A stretch of DNA of 64,000 bases from Mytilus edulis (Eukaryota > Mollusca > Bivalvia > Mytilida > Mytilidae): the NCBI RefSeq assembly GCF_963676685.1, contig NC_092345.1, positions 45,467,838 to 45,531,837 of the forward strand, given 5' to 3'. The notes beneath the pieces were generated by a model, which worked only from the letters and a program-made list of their open reading frames with translations, searched no databases and was not told the origin of the DNA. Below, in pieces: positions 55,839 through 64,000 of the stretch; the stretch's first letter is position 1, and every line of letters begins with the position of its first letter. Position numbers and translations under genes: made by a program.

Positions 55839-56240
55839 AAGAAGATGTGGTATGATTGCCAATGAGACAACTCTCCACAAGAGACCAAATGAGACAGAAG
55901 TTAACAACTATAGATCATCGTACGGCCTTCAACAGTGAGTAAGACCCCTAACGCATAGTCAGCTATAAAAGGCCCCGAAATGTCAATGTAAAACAATTTA
56001 AACGAGAAAACTAACGGCCTTATTTAAGTTCAAAAACTGAACGAAAAACATTTATGTAACACATAAACAAACGATCACCAATGAAGTAGATGCATCTGAC
56101 TTGGGACAGGCACATACATACATAATGTTGCGGGGTTTAACATGGCAGTGGGATCCCAACCCTCACCTAACCTGGGACAATGGTGTAACAGTACAACATA
56201 AGAACGAACTATAAAAATCAGTTGAAAAAGACTTAACTCA
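55839..56240 (+). repeat. Dispersed repeat R1, best copy
   Basis: This is the longest copy in the window. It starts AAGAAGATGTGGTATGATTG, continues CAACTCTCCACAAGAGACCA, GCTATAAAAGGCCCCGAAAT and GACTTGGGACAGGCACATAC, and ends AGTACAACATAAGAACGAAC TATAAAAATC. About ten fragments in both orientations are scattered over the window. I know this family from mussel sequences and consider it non-coding. Confidence 0.75.
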
Positions 56241-56559
56241 TTAGATGGATTTTTTTTTTATTACAAATACAAGTTGACGTGGTCGGGTACTTGTACATCC
56301 AAACAACAAAAAGACACTAAGTTCAGATCTGATAGTACTCGCAGTTACTAACAGCTAATTAAAAGCCACTAACAACTAATTAAAAAAATCCTGCATCTAA
56401 GACTAAAGCCTTCAAGTTGAATGTTATGGAATTAAGTTTTACATAAACCTTCATTTTATACATACACAAGGACTATATATAACATTATACATGATAATTC
56501 TTATAAGGTTGAATTGTAACAATCCTTACGTATTTTGGCCTTGCATGATGTTGTTCATA

Positions 56560-56790
56560 TGTGTTGCTCGATTTTCGTTTTTAATGTAGATTTATACCGT
56601 TGGTTTTCCTTATGAATGGGTTTACACTTGTCATTTTGGGGGCTCTTTATAGCTTGCTTTTCAATGTAAGCCAAGGCTTCGTGTATACAAGGCCGTTCTT
56701 TTACCTATAACAGTTTACTGTTTACAACTTGTGACTTGGATGGAGGGATGTCGCATGGGCACTCAAACCACATCTTCTTATATCTATATA
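56560..56790 (-). repeat. Dispersed repeat R1, reverse fragment
   Basis: CCGTTGGTTTTCCTTATGAA, GGGGGCTCTTTATAGCTTGC and CACTCAAACCACATCTTCTT are a diverged reverse R1 copy. Confidence 0.5.
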
Positions 56791-56837
56791 CTCTTGATCA
56801 CGTTATTTCACGTTTGGTGAACGAGGTTTCCTTTTCC

Positions 56838-59648
56838 TTAAAGGGAAAATTCACGATTTTTTACTTATGGTTTAAATATGTTCATTATGACATAATATAT
56901 ATATTCACAAAGTTTTGTCGCTATATGTGCAGTAATAAAGGAGAAATTCAATAATTAATGAAAAAATATCAACTACTTCCTGTAGGTCGTGACGTTTTCT
57001 CCTGATTTTTGCATGCCGGGATTTAAAATACAATCATTAAAAGTCTTGGTTTTTAATCATATTTTAACGTAATCGTAAGCGCGCCGATGACTTATGCTTT
57101 ATCTAATAACCATCCGATAATAAGAAGATAAAACGCACAGACGTTCAATTGTACTCATTCGTGAGATAAATTATCTATGTTAAACGTATATATTCGAATT
57201 ATTTTTGTAGACAACACAAAAAGTTATAAATTTATTTTTAATAAATGCATTTTTCGGACTGATAAGGTGAACAAATTAAAGTACAATAATCTGTAAAGAC
57301 AATATGTTGGTGTACTATTATTGACCTTTTACTATCTCTGCTATGGCTAGGTTTATACGATGTGTGTATTCACGGTTCTGTGGCAATACTCGTAGATGGC
57401 TTGTTGAAAGGTAAATTGTTATTTGCACTTCGGTATTTAACCACGCCTCTAGGGCACACCTTGCCAGGTGTGACTGTCTATTCGGATCAGTGGTAGCATT
57501 TAATACACACATTAAAAATACATATTCAAGTTGGTGACAAATAAAAATTGGTCGCCGTGGAATTATTTAATTATATTTGGTGCTATTATTTATTTGAATT
57601 CAAATAAGTTAATTTACTAAGAAATACACAATTTTCGGTTAAAGACGGGAAACTTAATTCATATGTCAGAATGAAATGATATACAAGTCTTGTCCTTGAT
57701 TTATGTCTCATAAAAAAGGGGGACTTAGAAATTAGAAATAGCTTTACTAAATCATTTTTATTTGTCTTTATTAGGCGAAAAAATGTACGAGAACACTTAC
57801 ATTTAGACTTTTGAAAGCCATGTATTAATTAATATATGAAACTATCTGAAGATAACTCTACCGAAGCGGAATATAATATGTACGAATAAAGAAAAAAATA
57901 TTTTTGTAATGGAATCGAAAAATTACGAATAGATATTCTTTTCAAGTGTGATAAACGTCAACCAAATTTATTCATAATCGGGAACGTCCTTATTAAAATC
58001 TGAGACAACTATAATAATCGTCGTCTCCCAACGTATATATATACTTAAATAACTATTTGATCAACGATGTTTAAAATTAAAAGACAACGAATTTAATGTT
58101 ATCTTTCCCTCTTTTTGAATGTTATTATAAGTCTGTTCAACTTGCAAGAATACCCCTAAAGCGGACAAATATCCGACAAGCAGTTTATTCTTTAAATTGC
58201 TGTCATTGAATATCAAGAAAGAAAATAAATCCCGAAATTGATACTCAATAGCTTTCCTAGAAAATATTCACATTCCTTGGGGATTATTAGTGTACGTCCA
58301 GTTGCATATATTTTACATGAATGTTGGAACAATTGTGATGATGACGAATTTCGTCCTTTATTCGAGAACAATTTAATTGATATATAAATCTGTGAGTTTA
58401 CTATGTTCTTAACTTCGATGAACCAAAGCAAGTTATAAATTGACCTGTATTTAAATCAAATTGTTTCTTTTTTTTCTTCTTCTTCTTTTGGTATACAATA
58501 GTCTATCGAATTCGTTGATTACATACTGTTGGCATACGTGGACTAGTCTATTTACAAAACTTTTACCACAATTTACACAAAATGTATGTTTCTTTCTTAT
58601 GTTCAATGTATACATGTATACATATTTTAAATAGCGCTACTGACTAGTTCCGTAACTTTCTACCAGGCGTATGTATACACGAATCGTCGACAAGTGCGCA
58701 CATTTTTTTAGATCAATAATTCTGGTATGTTCCAATCTGTCCTAAACTATTGACAACGAGTATATATTACATTTTCCCAAATTAACCCTTGGAAAAATAT
58801 GTAAATAGATTTGTATTTCTTCAATTATTTTTTTTTGTATTATTTTTTTTTTATAAATAATATTCTTTACACCAGAAATGTTATTTATAAACAAGCGTAT
58901 GAGTTCAGTAATGACTTGTATATTATATCACTTTCGGACACGCAAGACAAAAATGTATATTATACATGCACCTGATAGTTCAAAATGGAAAGTTATAAGT
59001 AACGGTCGTGTACACTGATCAATACCTACAGAAGTGAAACGATGCATGAACTTGTAAGCCCGCCGGACAGGAAATCGATTGAATACCTGGACGTGTCACC
59101 TTACACCCCTTCCAATACCTTTGGGAGTAATACCTTTAGCCATGCTGGTGATCAGATGAGGGAAGATCCGAATTTATTTAAATAAAGTTTATTACTTGAA
59201 AGAATTATGAACGAATTAGATTTTCGAAAACAATTTCCACGGAACACTTATTTATCATTTTATGATTTGAACTTTGACTTTTTAACTAATTACAATATTA
59301 TCAGTTTAAAAATAACAGACTATATGGTTATTTAAAAATATAAGACCATTTTCCGTATCAAGTTAGTCAGTCAGATAAAACAACCGTACGATTGACAAGA
59401 TATCGACACGCAATTACGACTACATCGTTTACTGTAGTTTTGTTCCTTTGTGGTTTATTGACATATCGTGATTTTTCATCGGAGAAGGTGACAAGATGGC
59501 GGAGAGTAGAGAACTGATACTCAAAATTTAAAATCGATGGTGATCTCTTATTTAGCGGAATAAAACTTTAATATCTATAAATTTGAGCATTTTTATACAG
59601 AATGGACATAATATCAATTTTTGATTTTTTTGCGAAGTTTCCCTTTAA
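56838..59648. mobile_element. Possible TTAA-flanked DNA element, about 2.8 kb
   Basis: TTAA (56838-56841) is followed by AGGGAAAATTC. At the other end GAAGTTTCCCT is followed by TTAA (59645-59648). The ends match as inverted repeats with one change in 11, and TTAA is the target duplication used by piggyBac-type elements. No transposase frame is visible inside, only AT-rich DNA and a 64-codon - strand frame at 57318-57512, so it would be non-autonomous or a coincidence of two repeat ends. Confidence 0.35.
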
Positions 59649-60616
59649 ATAATAAATAGTATTTAAGGATGAAATTTAGATGCAAGAATTTTACAGCTAA
59701 CAGACAGTTTAACAATCAAAAGAAACAAAGACTGAGATGGATATATAAGGTTTCACCACAGTCTGCATGAGGCACATGTAGTACATCTTAAAATGAATTT
59801 TTTTAAAGCGCTGTTTATATAAGTTTTATATGTCAAAATCAAAGTACTGAAGTACTGAACATCGAACGACCGCAGGTTCTTGTGGATGGTACGACAAGAA
59901 CTTGTCTTTGAAAAAAATCACATCTCTATACCTGAAAGTGAGGTACAGCCCGTAACAGAGTAGTGATAGAATTCGCGTTTCTTTACCGTCAGAATAAGTT
60001 ACGTTATCGACAAACTTATTTCAGAAGTGCCATAATTTAATTTTCTTCATCGACAAAATATTTCATGTCCAACGTGTAAGTTTTCATTGTTTAAGTCGAA
60101 GTTTTTTTTAACACAGTAAAATTTTTTTTATAATCAACCTCTGTCATTGGCATTTTCATTTTAACAGTAAAGGATCAAATACGGGATCTCCGAAATTTCT
60201 ATCATTTGTTACGAGGAAATCATCGTTGAATCGAACATATGTCATTGTTCATGACACATGTTATGAAATACAAAGGAATTGGAATGATCAAATACTTTCG
60301 AACTGACGGAAACAAAAATACATAATCTAGAATGTGTGTTCTGTCATAAACAATGGATTCGTCGTGCGAATCGACGAGATCATGTTACATGTAACTGATC
60401 TTAGCTGTAGAAACAGTTGGTGCGACCTCGATAAAATCTTTATCAATTTAATATAAGCGATAAATATTCATGACTACAATGATAATGAATTTATTGGAGT
60501 CACATCCACTGTTTCTAACATGAATTCGTCGGTTAGTGCAATGAAGACACTTTTAAAGATTGAGATTGTTGGTTTATTCTTTACAACTTCGAGGTATTAA
60601 AATTATTTCAGTGTTT

Positions 60617-61790
60617 ATTAGGTCTTTCCACTTTTCCGTGGAAAGACCTATTGGTCTTCTTCTGATTATTATTTTTTTTCTTCTGCCAACTTTTTGTTCC
60701 TTCGCTGTTTTTTTGTTTCTCAAGATGTCGCTTAGACATATGGTATATGATATCGAACAGTTATTACGCTTTTGTAACTGACACCGCGTAACCAAAATCT
60801 TTTCAGTGTAAGAGTTATCTCCCCGAACACTGTTTTTCTTGTTATCGCTTAATATTCACAACCGTATAAGAAACCGACAAATTTATTTTACCAAATTGCT
60901 CGTTATATCCTCAGGATGATTTGATTTATTTTGTCTGAAGCTATCCGGAGACTCCATATGAGAGTTATTTCCCCTTTTATATTTGATATAAGTGATATGC
61001 ATTTTTAACTTGAAAACCACAAGTGTTAGAGGCCTAAGGTCTTTTGATTTGAGGTCCTTGGTCCAAAAAAATGAAAATGAGGTCAAGGTCAAAGGTCAAG
61101 GTCATGATTAAATTTTTGATTTTGGCTTGTTATCTGTTATTTTCAGAAATCTGATTAGATATCGACAAAATATTTTCACATAATTGTTAGTCGCCACATG
61201 TAGTTACACATAAATTTTAGTCGAAAGGGTACGTAAACATTTGCTGCGAGTTTTTCCCCCTTTTATATCTAATATCAGTCGTATGGTAATATAACTCATT
61301 AACAATATAAAGTAAAGACCTAGAGTCTTTTGATTTGAGGTCCTTGGTTCATGACCTTGAAATTGAGCTCAAGGTCATATGTTAATTTAACGTTCTGGAT
61401 TTTGACCTTTGCTTTTACCTCATATGTATTCATGTTAAAGCTATTAGACTTTTTGCATTAGGTTGCAATTGAAAAAGCTAACCGGAAGTAGCTAATTTTT
61501 GTAATAAATTATTGTAAAAGTATGTAAAACCATATGTTTTTGGAATCAGCGTCAAGTAAACTATAAGACAGTACCGGAAGAAACATATTTTGAACCGGAA
61601 GTAAACAATTATCTCCCTTATTTATATCTTATTGTATAGAAACCTTATATTTTTGGAATCAGCGTACAATAAGTTGTCATTTGACGCTGAAACTGACATT
61701 TAAAACCAAATTTTAATATTTTCATATAAAAAAATCATTACTGGTGGAAAGACCATCAATGGTTCTCTGAACAATTGGTTTTTAATTTAA
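60617..61790. mobile_element. Dispersed repeat with GGAAAGACC hairpin end and internal duplication
   Basis: It starts with the palindrome AGGTCTTTCCAC-TTTTCC-GTGGAAAGACCT (about 60621-60650) and TCTTCTTCTGATTATTATTT. Internal pairs are TCTTTTGATTTGAGGTCCTT at about 61039 and 61327, and TTTTTGGAATCAGCG at about 61538 and 61653. It ends near ACTGGTGGAAAGACCATCAA. I recall this repeat type from bivalve genomes. The two 73-codon frames that overlap on opposite strands here are repeat-derived. Confidence 0.6.
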
Positions 61791-64000
61791 AGTTAAATTT
61801 ATTTTCAAATCTCTTCTGTTAAGTTTAAAATTGTCGAAACTTCCGTTTAAGATTTCTGTGATAAACTATTTATTCTCTAGTTAGGACCATTTTATAATAA
61901 ATACCCTTTTGTACAAGAATACTTTCTTTATAGAAGTATAGATCTGCTGGTTATAGATTTTTTTTTATAACCTTCATTATTGTGAAGACGCGCTATGAGA
62001 TTCAGATTAATTTATAAATGAAGTTGTATATACATTTTTGGTCATAAACACACATCTTTTAAACAGTTCGACGAGTGCGTCAATGTTACAGTAGTCTGTT
62101 TACTGTAAGTTACTAAGCTTGGCCCGATTCATCTGTCATTTATGGAAACTAATTCACCACTTTCTGAGACATTAATTTTTATTTCACCATCAGACATGGA
62201 GCTACATTTGTAACTAAAGAAAAACTATCAAATTAAAGAAATTTGACATGATATACTGAAACTTATAAAAAATATAAAAAAAAAAATATTATGAAAATGA
62301 AAAGATATGACTTAAGTATTAGCATGTTCAGGGAGACGGCACTCAATTTGCCAAAAAAATAATTGATGTGTTAAGGAACTGTAGAGGTCTCCACAGGTTT
62401 TCAACAAGGGTAGAATTCAAAACCTTGAATATGAAAGCCTCGAAATCCATGATACTTTTTCTGTGCGGTAGTTATATCTACAAAATCCAATCATGTACAC
62501 GACATATAATACATATATATTCATACATGTATATTTATATATTGGGAATTTATTTTTGTTTCCCGGTAACACAATAATATGAACCCTTGCAGAAAGAAAG
62601 AAAGAAAGAAACAAACAAACACACACACACACACACATTAAGCAATCAATCATGTTTCTTATGGGGGGGGGGGAGAGACCGTTTTACAATTGCTTTTTTT
62701 TAAGCAATTGATTCATATTGTAAAACGGCGTTTTTAACCATTTGTATGCACCGTTTTTATTTAAAAAAAAAATCCTTTTGCCCCCCCCCCCCATTTGTTT
62801 TTACCCTCCATTTACAACTGTTGAATGAAGCTGTGTGCTATCTATCCTTTCAACGGAGAAGAACGACAACTCCGTTTTTTTTTTCTCTTTAATATTGTAT
62901 TTACATAGATCTCTTCTGAAAAAAATCCACATGCTTGCAAGTTATCTGATATACTCTGAAACTACAAGTCCAATCGACCTAAATATTTGTAGTCAGCATA
63001 TTGGGCATACATGTATTAAAACTTCACAAAACAACGTGGTGTAGCTACCTCCCAAGAATTTCCGTAGAGAAAAGAAATTGCAATGCCATAAAAATCGCTC
63101 TCTAGGTCCATTAATCTCAATGAAATCCTACAATAAAATGTCTGCTCCTATATTATATTAAAATTTGTGTTACAAGCTGCTATGAGAAATGTACATTGTA
63201 AGAAGATAATCAATGATCGTAAAGTTACACAGGATAAATTAAATCCAAAACATTCACTGCTCGTGAACTGTGATCGAAACGTCAATTTCCTACAATGACA
63301 TAAGAAATATACATCGTGTGTATTCCCTCGTTATATACATGTTGTCTGTCTAACGTCTCCACCTAAAAAGAAAGAAATAAGTTTTCGCTATTATAAAGCC
63401 TCGCCACGTGACGCCACAACCTAGCGCGCGGGACCTGAAATAAAATGAAAACTTTCCTAACTAAATATAAAACTTAACCATGCCAAGAAATTGCCTCCGT
63501 TGAAATTCTGCAAATATCCCATAGAGCAAATTACATGGATGATTAATATTGACCATTTGGTATATGGTCGTGTTCTTAGCGAGACGTACACAGTCAGGAT
63601 CCTACTTCGTCAAAATTATCTCCCCATTACGCTAGTTCATTTTCACAATCGTAGAAACGGAAGCCATTGTAGGGATGACGCGCTACAAATTTTGCTTTTG
63701 GAAAACGATAAATTTATCCATATTGCACCATTACGATCCTTATATGTCAGTTGTATTTTTAAAGACAAATGTATCAACTAGCTAAGGAGCATCAGTTAAT
63801 AATCTTGTCTGCATTGATTCAACTTAAAACTAACGTCTGATCGGTTGGCAGGTGGAATTTTCGAAAATTCATAAACATTTAAAAAAATTCTATAAATAAA
63901 TATTTCGTGGAAGGGCAGACTAGATTTTTTTAGTGTATGAAGACTATAAACTCTAGTTGTCACACACACAAAATTGGAATTTTTCGAAGATATGCATTTT
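61790..64000. other. Non-coding DNA
   Basis: No supported gene. It contains the microsatellite at 62593-62637 and the G-run/C-run pair at 62665-62793. A CpG-bearing patch with an E-box (CCACGTGACGCC, then GCGCGCGGGACC at about 63404-63434) could be promoter-like. The 96-codon frame at 63491-63781 begins at TTG and has no motif I know. Confidence 0.4.
62593..62637. repeat. Compound microsatellite (GAAA)n(CAAA)n(CA)n
   Basis: AGAAAGAAAGAAAGAAACAA leads directly into a run of CA dinucleotides. Confidence 0.9.

Noticed and set aside
63491-63781. 96-codon + frame near a CpG patch
   Set aside because: It begins at TTG; the nearby ATG at about 63480 leads to an early stop. No recognisable motif.

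Overview
This is nuclear DNA from an animal, very probably a bivalve mollusc and most likely a mussel (Mytilus-like). The base composition is AT-rich, genes are split by long introns, GT-AG splice sites can be read directly, and most of the window is packed with dispersed repeats that I recognise from memory as typical of mussels. The organism call is an inference from those repeats and from the style of the genes; no database was searched.

Six coding loci can be supported. (1) 4394-5346 (+): the last two coding exons of a ZZZ3-like ZZ-zinc-finger protein. (2) 8634-11424 (-): a complete four-exon OSTC gene (149 aa), an oligosaccharyltransferase subunit. (3) 11543-12640 (+): a probable two-exon small protein, divergent from OSTC, with a C2H2-like end but no in-frame ATG. 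(4) 26982-28688 (+): a 568-aa B-box/coiled-coil/propeller-like TRIM-type protein in one coding exon. (5) 35737-36292 (+): a TATA-driven intronless ORF broken by one frameshift, ending in a CNIL prenylation box. (6) 40706-46547 (-): an eight-exon secreted metallopeptidase (335 aa) with HEFAH and NEYFAEG motifs. I assembled locus 6 from phase-compatible exons and do not recognise its family.

Broken genes: an M14 carboxypeptidase pseudogene (16385-18772, -) with frameshifts, lost zinc and catalytic residues and a repeat inserted in the middle; a Penelope-like reverse transcriptase relic (36931-38177, +) with its 3' tail; an RTE-like LINE endonuclease relic (46917-48128, -) with another repeat nested in it; and an unidentified decayed coding fragment near 869-1222 (+).

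The most striking non-genic object is a 1,667-bp element at 31092-32758. Perfect 37-bp terminal inverted repeats enclose an array of mini-palindromes (ACAAAA-spacer-TTTTGT) arranged in 20-, 30-, 80- and 324-bp orders. Other structured elements are a 60-bp-arm foldback (23761-23940), a 41-bp-arm hairpin upstream of the TRIM-like gene (26544-26654), a duplicated tRNA-derived unit (33724-34448), a 150-bp element with CCCGTAGCCAGG ends (21523-21672), and a possible TTAA-flanked element (56838-59648). Most other open reading frames are chance or lie inside repeats.
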